Notes under the pieces: model-generated
Told to the model about the DNA's origin: nothing
Database searches by the model: none
Seen by the model: the letters and a program-made list of their open reading frames with translations, nothing else
Part shown: piece after piece, positions 36,520 through 44,716 of the stretch
Numbering within the stretch: the first letter of the stretch is position 1
Layout: every line of letters starts with the position of its first letter
Assembly: GCF_000300005.1 (NCBI RefSeq)
Contig: NC_018691.1
Location: 248,001 to 312,000, forward strand
From: Alloalcanivorax dieselolei B5
GTDB taxonomy: Bacteria > Pseudomonadota > Gammaproteobacteria > Pseudomonadales > Alcanivoracaceae
DNA length: 64,000 nt
Reading direction: 5' to 3'
Made by a program: the position numbers and the translations under genes

Positions 36520-37503
36520 ATGTCGATACCGTTTTCCCGCGACGCCATCACCCGCAGTTGGCATCCTCTGAATTGGGAACGGTTCGCCCCTCTCGATGAC
36601 CCCAGCCTGGATTACGTCAGCTACTACGGCATTGATTTCGCCGCCCGGCTGCCGCGGCTGGAGCACGGTTTCGGCTATTTCGATGCCGCCGGCCATACTC
36701 TCGGTATCCATGTGTGGCGTCCCCCGTCGCCGAAGGGCACGGTGTTCGTATGTCATGGTTATTTTGATCATGTCGGTCTCTACGGTCATGTCATTGGGCA
36801 TCTGTTGGAAAAAGGCTTCGCCGTGGTCGCCTACGATCTTCCCGGGCACGGCCTCAGTTCCGGCCCGCCGGCGGATATCGATGACTTCAAGGTGTATCGG
36901 GAAGTGTTGGAGCAGTGTCTGAGCCTGGCCCGGGCGCATTTGCCCAAACCCTGGCACGTGGTGGCGCAGAGCACCGGCGGGGCCATCGTCATGGATTTCC
37001 TCCTGCACCACCGGTTCGATGCGGACGAGGCACCGTTCGACCAGGTGATCCTGCTGGCGCCCCTGGTGCGCCCATTCAAGTGGGGCACCGCTCGCTGGCT
37101 GCATACCCTGATTCGCCCCTTTGCCCGCTCGATAAAGCGGGTTTTCACCATCAATTCCGGGGATCCGGACTTCCTCGATTTCCTGGAAAACCGGGATCCC
37201 CTGCAGCCGCGGCGGCTGCCGGCCAGTTGGGTGACCGCGCTGAAGCGCTGGTTGCCCGGATTTGAACGGGCGACCCCGGTGCCGTTGTCGCCGGTGGTGA
37301 TTCAAGGTGATCAGGACGAGACGGTGGACTGGCGCTACAACCTGGATATTATCCGCCGCAAGTTCCGGGAGCCCCGCATTCATATCCTGGAGGGCGCGCG
37401 TCATCAGTTGGCCAATGAGCAGGCGGACTACCGGGAGCGCATCTTTCGTATCATCGACGATTGTCTGAATGTGCCGGAGCGCGCGGCCGGGCCGCGGGCC
37501 TGA
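36520..37503 (+). CDS. Alpha/beta hydrolase (lysophospholipase-like)
   Basis: 327 residues of the alpha/beta-hydrolase fold. The oxyanion strand is GTVFVCHGYFDHVGLYGHVI, followed by VVAYDLPGHGLSSGPP. The nucleophile elbow is AQSTGG (in VVAQSTGGAIVMDFLL), where the usual GxSxG begins with Ala instead of Gly. The acid residue lies in VVIQGDQDETVDWRYN and the His in LEGARHQLANE. No signal peptide, so probably cytoplasmic. The ATG at 36520 is chosen; a TTG at 36436 falls inside the preceding terminator. Substrate unknown; monoacylglycerol or lysophospholipid is the family guess. Confidence 0.8.
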   Translation: MSIPFSRDAITRSWHPLNWERFAPLDDPSLDYVSYYGIDFAARLPRLEHGFGYFDAAGHTLGIHVWRPPSPKGTVFVCHGYFDHVGLYGHVIGHLLEKGFAVVAYDLPGHGLSSGPPADIDDFKVYREVLEQCLSLARAHLPKPWHVVAQSTGGAIVMDFLLHHRFDADEAPFDQVILLAPLVRPFKWGTARWLHTLIRPFARSIKRVFTINSGDPDFLDFLENRDPLQPRRLPASWVTALKRWLPGFERATPVPLSPVVIQGDQDETVDWRYNLDIIRRKFREPRIHILEGARHQLANEQADYRERIFRIIDDCLNVPERAAGPRA

Positions 37504-37606
37504 AGGCGTGGGATTTTACCTTGTGTTACTTGCCTGCCACGGCGTGAAATCTGGGACAATAGTGCTACTCGGACACAGTGCCCGGGCGTGAGCAGGAGGT
37601 AAGGCC

Positions 37607-37882
37607 ATGAAGTTCAAACCAGTATGGATGGCCGCGGGTGTGATGCTGGTGACGATGGCAACGCCGGCGTTGGCTCAACTGGATAATCGAGCGGATCCCG
37701 CCACTCAGGCGGAGCAGCGGCGGCAGGATGTGCAGAACCGCCTGGACAGTCAGCGCCGCGCCGCGGAAGAGCGACGGAAGGCCCAGCAGCAACGAGCCGA
37801 TGAACGGATGGAGGCCGCCGAGCAGCGCCGCAAGGAGATGGAACAGGAAGCGCTGCGTCGTCGCGAGGCGCTGACGCGATAG
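37607..37882 (+). CDS. Small secreted, highly charged helical protein
   Basis: 91 residues. The signal peptide ends TPALAQ; the mature 66 residues are almost entirely Arg, Glu, Gln and Ala in heptad-like order (QRRAAEERRKAQQQRADER), predicting one long helix or coiled coil. No family recognised. Preceded by GGAGGTAAGGCC before the ATG. It converges on the repeat-protein gene at 37929 with a shared terminator. NRADPATQAEQ at the mature N-terminus recalls, weakly, the repeats of its neighbours. Confidence 0.7.
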   Translation: MKFKPVWMAAGVMLVTMATPALAQLDNRADPATQAEQRRQDVQNRLDSQRRAAEERRKAQQQRADERMEAAEQRRKEMEQEALRRREALTR

Positions 37883-37886
37883 CGGG

Positions 37887-37911
37887 AAAGCCCCGGGATG
37901 ACCGGGGCTTT
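37887..37911. terminator. Bidirectional terminator between convergent genes
   Basis: AAAGCCCCGG (37887-37896) and CCGGGGCTTT (37902-37911) form a perfect 10-bp stem with a five-base loop. A-rich and T-rich flanks on either side let it work in both directions, for the genes ending at 37882 and 37929. Confidence 0.85.
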
Positions 37912-37928
37912 TCGTTTCAGGAAACGGC

Positions 37929-38363
37929 TTACTCTTTGGGTTTGATCGCGCCTTCCTTCATTTCCTGCAAGCGCTCCTTGATCTGGTCCGGGTTATCCAG
38001 GTTCTCCCGATCCTTGGCGTAGTCTGGGCTTTGCATGTCCTTACCCATTTCCTTGGCTTCCTGGCGGGCCTTGTCCCGGGTTGCCCGCCCTTCCTCAAGC
38101 CGCTCCTCGATATTCTTGTCGATCTTGCTGCGGTCCTCACCGTAGTTTCTGGCCTTGTCCGAAACGCCTTCGGCGGCACGTCGCTTGGACTCGGTTTCGG
38201 CTTCGATCGCCTTTTTATATTCCTTGGAGATGTTTTCCGGACTGTCCAGATTACGGCGTTCGGTGGAGTAATCCCGCCCGGACGTGTCGTCAGCCATCGC
38301 GAGCGGCGCCGCCACGACACCGAGAGTAGCGAAAATAAGGGGGATAAATGCTGACCGTTGCAT
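37929..38363 (-). CDS. Secreted repeat protein, paralogue-like partner of 35895
   Basis: 144 residues with signal peptide ending PLAMA. Three motif copies: DYSTERRNLDSPENISKEY, NYGEDRSKIDKNIEERL and DYAKDRENLDNPDQIKERL, linked by Lys/Glu/Arg-rich helices. The motif matches that of the protein at 35895, giving the shared pattern D/N-Y/F-x3-R-x2-I/L-D-x-P/N. The ATG at 38363 follows AAGGAGA at seven bases; longer in-frame starts upstream give an unlikely N-terminus. No known domain. Probably periplasmic. Confidence 0.75.
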   Translation of the reverse strand: MQRSAFIPLIFATLGVVAAPLAMADDTSGRDYSTERRNLDSPENISKEYKKAIEAETESKRRAAEGVSDKARNYGEDRSKIDKNIEERLEEGRATRDKARQEAKEMGKDMQSPDYAKDRENLDNPDQIKERLQEMKEGAIKPKE

Positions 38364-38668
38364 GAGTCGTCTCCTTGTAGATCGATGGTTACTCCCTGAA
38401 CATTCCGTGGAGTAGCGCTTTTTTGGATTCATTGTTTTAGTTCACCGCGGAGGCCGGCATGGGGCGGTCCGTACCGGCGACACAGTGATATGTTCAAGAT
38501 GCGCGAACTGTACAAAAATTCAAGTCATACATTAGTAAAAAAGAACATCGCGGCTGGTGGAGCCGTGGCTGTGGGAAGCTGCCTTGGCAGCGAATTGCGT
38601 GACGTATTGGCGCAATATTCAGGGTAAACTGGGCGAACGTCGTGGAACTAATCGGTATGAGGTGGGAA
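38364..38668. other. Intergenic region with half REP element upstream of rpiA
   Basis: About 300 bp between the minus-strand repeat protein and rpiA. Bases 38557-38598 hold one arm of a family 1 repeat variant (gtgggaagctgccttgg then cagcgaattg), which can form only a short local stem. A single GTTAC half-site lies at 38388-38392, but its expected partner is absent. AT-rich 38500-38545 may hold promoters; none is convincing. No gene seen. Confidence 0.6.
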
Positions 38669-39322
38669 ATGGATCAGAATGCGTTGAAGCAGAAGGTGGC
38701 GGAGGCCGCCTTGCGTCATGTGCCCGAAGGCGAGGTCATCGGCGTGGGTACCGGCTCCACGGCAAACTATTTTATTGATGCCCTGGCGACCATGAAGGGC
38801 CGCCTGGCCGGCGCCGTGGCCAGCTCCGAAGCCACCGCCGAGCGGTTGCGTGGACACGGTATCGAGGTGTTGGAGCTGAACCAGGTGGGCAGTCTGCCGC
38901 TGTACGTGGACGGTGCCGACGAGGTCAACGATCACCGGGAGATGATCAAGGGCGGTGGTGGCGCCCTGACCCGCGAAAAAATCGTGGCGGCGGTGGCCGA
39001 GCGGTTTATCTGTATTGTCGACGGCTCCAAGCAGGTCAAACGCCTGGGCGGATTCCCGCTGCCGGTGGAAGTGATCCCCATGGCCCGTTCCTACGTGGCG
39101 CGCCGGCTTGTCGCGCTCGGCGGGCAGCCCCAATACCGGGAGGGTTTTGTCACCGATAATGGCAATCTGATTCTTGACGTGCGCAACCTGGATATTCTCA
39201 ACCCCATCGAGCTGGAAGAGAAAATCAACAATATTACCGGGGTCGTCACCAACGGCCTGTTTGCCCGCCGTCCCGCCGATCTGGTGCTGGTGGGGCGCGG
39301 CGACGAGGTGATCACCATCTGA
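38669..39322 (+). CDS. rpiA: Ribose-5-phosphate isomerase A
   Basis: 217-residue enzyme interconverting ribose-5-phosphate and ribulose-5-phosphate. Seen: [19 protein letters not shown] (phosphate loop), [18 protein letters not shown], the active-site [20 protein letters not shown] with catalytic Asp and [19 protein letters not shown], and [15 protein letters not shown]. The ATG at 38669 follows GAGGTG at five bases; two in-frame ATGs upstream (38657 and GTG region 38642) are less likely. Length fits the family. Confidence 0.95.
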   Translation: MDQNALKQKVAEAALRHVPEGEVIGVGTGSTANYFIDALATMKGRLAGAVASSEATAERLRGHGIEVLELNQVGSLPLYVDGADEVNDHREMIKGGGGALTREKIVAAVAERFICIVDGSKQVKRLGGFPLPVEVIPMARSYVARRLVALGGQPQYREGFVTDNGNLILDVRNLDILNPIELEEKINNITGVVTNGLFARRPADLVLVGRGDEVITI

Positions 39323-39443
39323 TTGGCTTCAATCATGACCAAAGGGGGAGGGCATCCTTTCCCCCATCACGGATTCGCAACCGGGTATCTCTGAATTCGC
39401 GCGACGTCTCCGGTCAGGGGACGCCAGGGCTGCCAGGTGTCAT

Positions 39444-39478
39444 TTCCCACTCACTGGCCCTGTGTCCGTGGGTGGGAA
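39444..39478. promoter_or_regulatory. Candidate upstream activator site for the DctD-like regulator
   Basis: TTCCCACTCAC (39444-39454) and GTGGGTGGGAA (39468-39478) are inverted repeats matching at 10 of 11 positions, with a 13-bp spacer. The centre lies about 100 bp upstream of the start expected from the sigma-54 promoter at 39539, the usual distance for NtrC-family activator sites. Confidence 0.5.
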
Positions 39479-39538
39479 TCCGCTCATTTTCCCCTTCTTC
39501 ATTCCTGTAAGTTTTTATATTTCAACGGGTTACGGTTT

Positions 39539-39554
39539 TGGCCTGTGGATTGCT
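39539..39554 (+). promoter_or_regulatory. Sigma-54 (-24/-12) promoter of the TRAP transporter operon
   Basis: TGGCCTGTGGATTGCT carries the GG and GC dinucleotides ten bases apart required by RpoN (consensus TGGCAC-N5-TTGCW). It lies 73 bp before the TAXI binding-protein start. The operon encodes its own GAFTGA-containing sigma-54 activator at 44713, which supports the call. Confidence 0.7.
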
Positions 39555-39626
39555 TTGAGTCTTTGATCGGCGTCTCGCCGGACTCTGAAATACCCACAAC
39601 AATGACGGTCATTACTGGAGTACAAC

Positions 39627-40607
39627 ATGAACTCGTCTCTTCGCCATCTCTGTGTTGCCTTAACCGCTTCCCTTCTGATACCCGCTTCCGCCTTCGCTGG
39701 GGACCGGTCCGACTGGCCGGACAATTTTACCGTCGGCACCGCCAGTCAGGGTGGTACCTATTTCGCCTATGGCTCCGGCTGGGCGCACTTTGTCGCTGAG
39801 AATCTGGGGGTTTCCGGTGGCGCGGAAGTGACCGGCGGCCCGGTACAAAACATGGCCCTGGTGCACGCCGGTGAACTGGGATTCGGGCTGGTCACGCTGG
39901 GGCCCGCCCGCGAGGCCATCGCGGGTGAGAGCCCGCTGGCGCCCGGGGTGAAGATGGACAACGTCTGCGCCATGTTCCCGATGTACCAGACCCCGTTCTC
40001 GATCACGGTGCTGGCGGATTCCGGCATCAAGTCCATTTCGGACATCCCCGATGGCGCCCGCATTGGCTTCGGGCCCGCCGGTTCGACCTCCGACAGTTAC
40101 TTTCCGCGGATGATGGAAACCCTGGGGGTGAAATTCAAACGCCGTAATGGCAGTTGGTCCGATCTTGGCGGCCAGCTCCAGGATGGCCTGATCGATGTGG
40201 TGGCCTTTGCCGCTGGCATCCCCATCCCCGCGGTCAGCCAGTTGGAGGTGCAGTCTTCGATCAACATTCTTGAGTTCAACCCGGACGAGTTGAAAAAGGT
40301 GGTCGATGCCTTCCCGGTGGCCCCCTTCACCATCCCCCAGAGCACTTACCGCTCCCTGTCCGCGGATTCGCAGGCGGTGTCCATGTGGAACTTCGCCGCG
40401 ACCAACTGCGATATGCCGGAAAGCTTCGTGTACGAAATCACCAAGCTGACCATGGAGAACAACGACAAGATGGTGTCCATCCACAAAGCCGCCCGTTCCA
40501 CCGTGCCGGAGAATTACGACAAAAATACCGTGCTGCCCTGGCATCCGGGCGCGGCGCGCTGGTTCAACGAAAACGGCTACACCATTGACGCCAACATGAT
40601 CAAATAA
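39627..40607 (+). CDS. TAXI-family TRAP transporter solute-binding protein
   Basis: 326-residue periplasmic binding protein. The signal peptide ends SAFA. TAXI hallmarks include NFTVGTASQGGTYFAYGSGW, EVTGGPVQNMALVHAGELGF, the IPDGARIGFGPAGSTSDSYF phosphate/carboxylate-like loop, and LQDGLIDVVAFAAGIPIPAV. Ligands of TAXI proteins are poorly known (glutamate, 2-oxoglutarate and other acids in studied cases). 18 bp upstream of the fused TRAP permease. Expression is probably RpoN-dependent via the -24/-12 element at 39539. Confidence 0.9.
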   Translation: MNSSLRHLCVALTASLLIPASAFAGDRSDWPDNFTVGTASQGGTYFAYGSGWAHFVAENLGVSGGAEVTGGPVQNMALVHAGELGFGLVTLGPAREAIAGESPLAPGVKMDNVCAMFPMYQTPFSITVLADSGIKSISDIPDGARIGFGPAGSTSDSYFPRMMETLGVKFKRRNGSWSDLGGQLQDGLIDVVAFAAGIPIPAVSQLEVQSSINILEFNPDELKKVVDAFPVAPFTIPQSTYRSLSADSQAVSMWNFAATNCDMPESFVYEITKLTMENNDKMVSIHKAARSTVPENYDKNTVLPWHPGAARWFNENGYTIDANMIK

Positions 40608-40625
40608 CGCCGGCGAGGAGCTCCC

Positions 40626-42806
40626 ATGACAACCACAAAGCACGACCGGCAACCGCTGGCGTCAGCGCCGGCCAATGACCATTTGCTTGTCCACGGTGTG
40701 GATGAGGAACCGGTGGAGGCGAATCGCCGCCTCTTTCAGCGCGGATTACTGCTGGCGGTGACTGTTCTCACCATCGCGTATTCAGCGTTCCACCTGTACA
40801 CCCTGAACATTTCTCCCCTGGAGACCTGGTCCTTCCGCATCGTGCACGTCTGCGGCGCATTGGTGCTGGGGTACCTTCTGTTCTCAGGCTCCGGCTTTGC
40901 TGAAGAGGGGAGCACGGGGCCGCGCTGGACCTCGGCCGCGTCCGCCCTGCTCCTGGTGCCGGCGATGTACGCGCTGGTCCAGACCGGGCGCATGTACCTG
41001 ATGGTGCGTGAAGGGGCCATGCGCCTGCCGGTGGATCTTGAAACCTGGCACTTTGGCTGGCCGCTGCTGGTGGCCACCGGGCTGGGTATCGTGGTGAGCT
41101 GGTTTCACAAACGCGGCCGGTCGGTATTCAGTTGGCCGGACCTGGTTCTGGCAATCAGTGCGATCACGGTGGCCAGCTACTTCCTGGTGGTTTACAACAC
41201 GCCGATGCGGATGACCACGGGCACCTCCTTCGCCCCGGTGGGCATTTCTTTCGCCGCCTTTGCCGGCAGCGTACTGATCATGGAGATGACCCGGCGCCTG
41301 GCGGGGCTGGCCCTGGTGATCATCACCGTGATTTTCCTGGGCTATGTGTTCGCCGGTCCGTATCTGCCCGGCTTTCTGAGTTACCCGGGCCTTTCCGTCC
41401 AGCGCTTCTTCAGCCAGGTCTATACCGACGCCGGCGTGTTGGGGCCGACCACGGCGGTGTCGTCCACTTACATCATCCTGTTCATTATCTTCGCGGCTTT
41501 CCTGCAAGCTTCGAAAGTGGGGGATTACTTCGTCAATTTCGCCTTCGCGGCGGCGGGGCGCTCCCGGGGTGGTCCCGCCAAGGTCTCCATTTTTGCTTCC
41601 GGTTTGATGGGTATGATCAACGGCACCAGTGCCGGCAATGTGGTGTCCACCGGTTCACTGACCATTCCGCTGATGAAGAAGGTGGGCTACCGCAAGCAGA
41701 CCGCGGGAGCGATAGAGGCGGCGGCGTCCACCGGTGGTCAGATCATGCCGCCGATCATGGGTGCCGGCGCCTTCATCATGGCGGAGATCACCGGTATCCC
41801 GTACACCGAGATCGCTATTGCCGCCGTTATTCCTGCGATCCTGTACTTCGCCTCGGTTTACTTCATGGTGGATCTGGAGGCGGCCAAGACCGGCATGCGG
41901 GGAATGCGCGCGGATGAGCTGCCCTCCTTGAAGCGCCTGGCGCGCCAGTGCTACCTGTTCGCCCCGATTCTGATCCTGATCGTGGCTCTGTTCCTGGGCT
42001 ATTCGGTGATCCGTGCGGGCACTCTGGCCATGGTCTCCGCGGTGGTGGTGAGCTGGCTGTCGCCCAACAAGATGGGGATTCGTTCCATCCTCAAGGCGCT
42101 GGGGTTGTCGGGTATTATGTCGGTACAGATCATCGTGGTTTGTGCCTGCGCCGGGATAATCGTGGGTGTCATCTCGCTGACGGGGGTTGGCGCGCGCTTC
42201 TCCTCCATGTTGTTGGGCGTGGCGGAAACCAGCCAGTTGCTGGCGCTGATCTTCGCCATGGGCATCTCGGTGCTCCTGGGAATGGGCATGCCCACCACCG
42301 CGGCCTACGCCGTGGCCGCTTCGGTGGTCGCGCCGGGCTTGGTCCAGTTGGGGATTGATCCGCTTACCGCCCACTTCTTTGTGTTCTACTTTGCGGTGGT
42401 GTCGGCCATTACCCCGCCGGTGGCACTGGCGTCTTACGCGGCGGCGGGCATTTCCGGCGCCAACGCCATGGAGACCTCGGTGGCGTCCTTCCGTATCGGT
42501 CTGGCGGCGTTCATTGTGCCGTTCATGTTCTTCTACAACGGCGCTTTATTGATGGAAGCGGGGGTGCTGGAGATCGCCCGCGCCCTGGTCACCGCGACCA
42601 TCGGGGTGTATCTGCTGTCCTGTGCGGTGCAAGGTTGGTTCCTGCGCCAGCACGCGATGGGGATGGTGCGGTTGATGCTGCTGGCCTCGGCGATGATGAT
42701 GATTGCTGGAGGCCTGATAACCGATATCGGCGGCATCGCCCTGGCCCTGGCGGCGTTTTTCCTGCAGAAAAGACTGGCCGGCGCGCCCATGGCGACGCAA
42801 CCCTGA
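40626..42806 (+). CDS. TRAP transporter permease, 4TM/12TM fusion
   Basis: 726-residue membrane protein fusing the small (about residues 40-190) and large (200-660) TRAP subunits, the usual form partnered by TAXI proteins. Features: GTSFAPVGISFAAFAGSVLI, FASGLMGMINGTSAGNVVST, KKVGYRKQTAGAIEAAASTG, GQIMPPIMGAGAFIMAEITG, GMGMPTTAAYAVAASVVAPG and FYFAVVSAITPPVALASYAA. About 16-18 helices. A GGAGCTCCC sequence precedes the ATG. It probably imports an organic acid with sodium. Confidence 0.93.
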   Translation: MTTTKHDRQPLASAPANDHLLVHGVDEEPVEANRRLFQRGLLLAVTVLTIAYSAFHLYTLNISPLETWSFRIVHVCGALVLGYLLFSGSGFAEEGSTGPRWTSAASALLLVPAMYALVQTGRMYLMVREGAMRLPVDLETWHFGWPLLVATGLGIVVSWFHKRGRSVFSWPDLVLAISAITVASYFLVVYNTPMRMTTGTSFAPVGISFAAFAGSVLIMEMTRRLAGLALVIITVIFLGYVFAGPYLPGFLSYPGLSVQRFFSQVYTDAGVLGPTTAVSSTYIILFIIFAAFLQASKVGDYFVNFAFAAAGRSRGGPAKVSIFASGLMGMINGTSAGNVVSTGSLTIPLMKKVGYRKQTAGAIEAAASTGGQIMPPIMGAGAFIMAEITGIPYTEIAIAAVIPAILYFASVYFMVDLEAAKTGMRGMRADELPSLKRLARQCYLFAPILILIVALFLGYSVIRAGTLAMVSAVVVSWLSPNKMGIRSILKALGLSGIMSVQIIVVCACAGIIVGVISLTGVGARFSSMLLGVAETSQLLALIFAMGISVLLGMGMPTTAAYAVAASVVAPGLVQLGIDPLTAHFFVFYFAVVSAITPPVALASYAAAGISGANAMETSVASFRIGLAAFIVPFMFFYNGALLMEAGVLEIARALVTATIGVYLLSCAVQGWFLRQHAMGMVRLMLLASAMMMIAGGLITDIGGIALALAAFFLQKRLAGAPMATQP

Positions 42807-42811
42807 TGGGC

Positions 42812-42845
42812 GGGGCCACCCGTGACTTTTGTCGCGCGTGGCCCC
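42812..42845 (+). terminator. Intercistronic stem-loop between TRAP permease and sensor kinase
   Basis: GGGGCCAC (42812-42819) and GTGGCCCC (42838-42845) are perfect 8-bp complements around an 18-base loop, directly after the permease stop. No T-tract follows. It could reduce read-through into the kinase gene or stabilise the transporter mRNA. Confidence 0.4.
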
Positions 42846-42895
42846 TGGAATGGCCGCTACCAATAACCCGGTTTGATCGGTGAATGTGATATGCG

Positions 42896-44716
42896 ATGAC
42901 GGCTAGAGTCTGGGGAGTTGTGCTGTTTCTGGTCACCGCCTTGTTTTCCTGGCAACTGGGGGCGTGGTCCGGCTATCGGCTGTTGGAGCGGGAAAGCCTC
43001 AAAGAGTCGTTTCGTTACAGTCAGCTGGTTGATCGCGAACTCAAGCGCTATCGCCCGATTCCGGAGCTGATGGCTGAACATCCGTTATTGCGGGCGGCCC
43101 TGGAAGAACCCGCCGACCCGGAATTGGTGCTGCGCGCTAATAATCAGATGAAACGCATGGCCACCATCATCGGCAGTTCCGATGTCTACCTTATGGACCA
43201 TCGCGGCCTCACCATTGCCGCCAGCAACCACGATCGGCAGGACAGTTTCATCGGCCGGAATTTCGATTTCCGGCCATATTTCAATGATGCGATTCGCACT
43301 GGTGCGGCGGCTTTGTATTTTGCCCTCGGCTCCACCTCCGATGTGCGCGGTCTTTACTTCGCCTTTCCCATTCAGGCGGATACCGGCGGGGTTCTGGGCG
43401 TCGTTGCCGCCAAGGTTCAGGTCACCGAGCTGGAGTCCCAGTGGCAGCGTCCGGCCTCTTTCACTGACGCCGAAATGGTGGTGCTGGATGGGGATGGCTT
43501 CAGTTTCCTGGCGAGCCGCCGGCAATGGCTCTACCGGGATTTCATGGCCGATGGCGAGGGGCCGTCCGAAAGCATCTCCCGAGCGCGGCTACGTTACCCA
43601 CGCCGCGCGCTGACCCCCATGGATATCGAATATCTGGGCCGGCCTTTAGGGGTATCACCTCGATCCAGGTTGGTCCGTATCCGGGATGAGGGGGCCTGGC
43701 GGGAATACCTCAGCGTGCAAACACCGCTGCCCGAGCTGGATTGGGACCTGGAAGTCATGCTCGGTACCCGCCAGGTTTTTTGGAGTCAGGTGCGGTTCCT
43801 GGTGATGGGGCTGGTGGTGTTTCTGGGAGCCATGCTGACCTGGCTTTATCTCAAGGAACGTTATCGCAGGGAGGCGGAATTGGCGCAGCGTGGCGTGCAG
43901 CTGGAACAGCGGGTGGCCGAACGCACGGCGGATCTGGAAGCCTCCAATCGCAAGCTGATCAACGAGGTTCATCAACGCGAGGAAGCCCAGAATGAACTGC
44001 GGGAGATTCAGCAGGAATTGATCCAGGCCGCCAAGCTGGCGGTGCTGGGCCAGATGTCCGCCGGTCTCAACCATGAAATGAGCCAACCGCTGACGGCAAT
44101 ACAATCCTATGCCAGGAACAGCCAGCGCTTTCTTGAGCGCGGCGATAACGCGACGGTGGACGCGAACCTGGCGGAGATTGTCACCCTGTGTGGCAAGATG
44201 GCGGAGTTGACCCGCCAATTCAAAGTGTTTGCCCGCAAATCCGAGGGGCGTCCCGCCAGCGTCGATTTACGCCAACCGGTGGACGCGGCATTGAAAATCA
44301 TCCATGCCCAGGACAGTGGTGAAGGGGTTGGCGTGGACTGGCAAAGGCCCGCGCATCCGGTCATGTGCCATGGTGATCTGATTCGCATCGAACAGGTGAT
44401 GGTCAATCTGCTGACCAACGCCCTGCATGCCCTGGAAGGTACGGAGCAGCCGATGATCCAGATAGATATCCAGGACAATGGCGGTACCTGGCAATGTCGG
44501 GTCAGGGATAATGGCCCTGGATTGCCAGGTAATTCCGAACAGATTTTTGAGCCGTTCTTCACCACCAAATCAATGAAACAGGGGCTGGGTTTGGGGCTCT
44601 CGATATCACGACAGATCATGGATGCGCTGGGTGGACGGCTCACCGGACAGAACCGGGAGGACGGACCGGGTGCGGAATTCATCCTGACATTGCACAAACG
44701 AGAGGCAGCGGAATGA
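42896..44716 (+). CDS. dctB: DctB-type sensor histidine kinase
   Basis: 606-residue inner-membrane kinase. Helix 1 is at about residues 5-22; a periplasmic double-PAS/CACHE domain spans 25-290 (MATIIGSSDVYLMDHRGLTI, NFDFRPYFNDAI, GLYFAFPIQ); helix 2 is near 305-322; a coiled-coil linker follows. The phosphoacceptor is His393 in SAGLNHEMSQPLTAIQSYA, with the ATPase motifs NLLTNALHAL, DNGPGL and GLGLGLSISRQIM. DctB family kinases sense C4-dicarboxylates; here the partner transporter is TAXI-TRAP, so the ligand may differ. Confidence 0.88.
   Translation: MTARVWGVVLFLVTALFSWQLGAWSGYRLLERESLKESFRYSQLVDRELKRYRPIPELMAEHPLLRAALEEPADPELVLRANNQMKRMATIIGSSDVYLMDHRGLTIAASNHDRQDSFIGRNFDFRPYFNDAIRTGAAALYFALGSTSDVRGLYFAFPIQADTGGVLGVVAAKVQVTELESQWQRPASFTDAEMVVLDGDGFSFLASRRQWLYRDFMADGEGPSESISRARLRYPRRALTPMDIEYLGRPLGVSPRSRLVRIRDEGAWREYLSVQTPLPELDWDLEVMLGTRQVFWSQVRFLVMGLVVFLGAMLTWLYLKERYRREAELAQRGVQLEQRVAERTADLEASNRKLINEVHQREEAQNELREIQQELIQAAKLAVLGQMSAGLNHEMSQPLTAIQSYARNSQRFLERGDNATVDANLAEIVTLCGKMAELTRQFKVFARKSEGRPASVDLRQPVDAALKIIHAQDSGEGVGVDWQRPAHPVMCHGDLIRIEQVMVNLLTNALHALEGTEQPMIQIDIQDNGGTWQCRVRDNGPGLPGNSEQIFEPFFTTKSMKQGLGLGLSISRQIMDALGGRLTGQNREDGPGAEFILTLHKREAAE

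Noticed and set aside
38388-38411. Third TetR operator before the minus-strand repeat protein
   Set aside because: One GTTAC half-site is present, but the sequence 14 bp further is GTGGA, not GTAAC.
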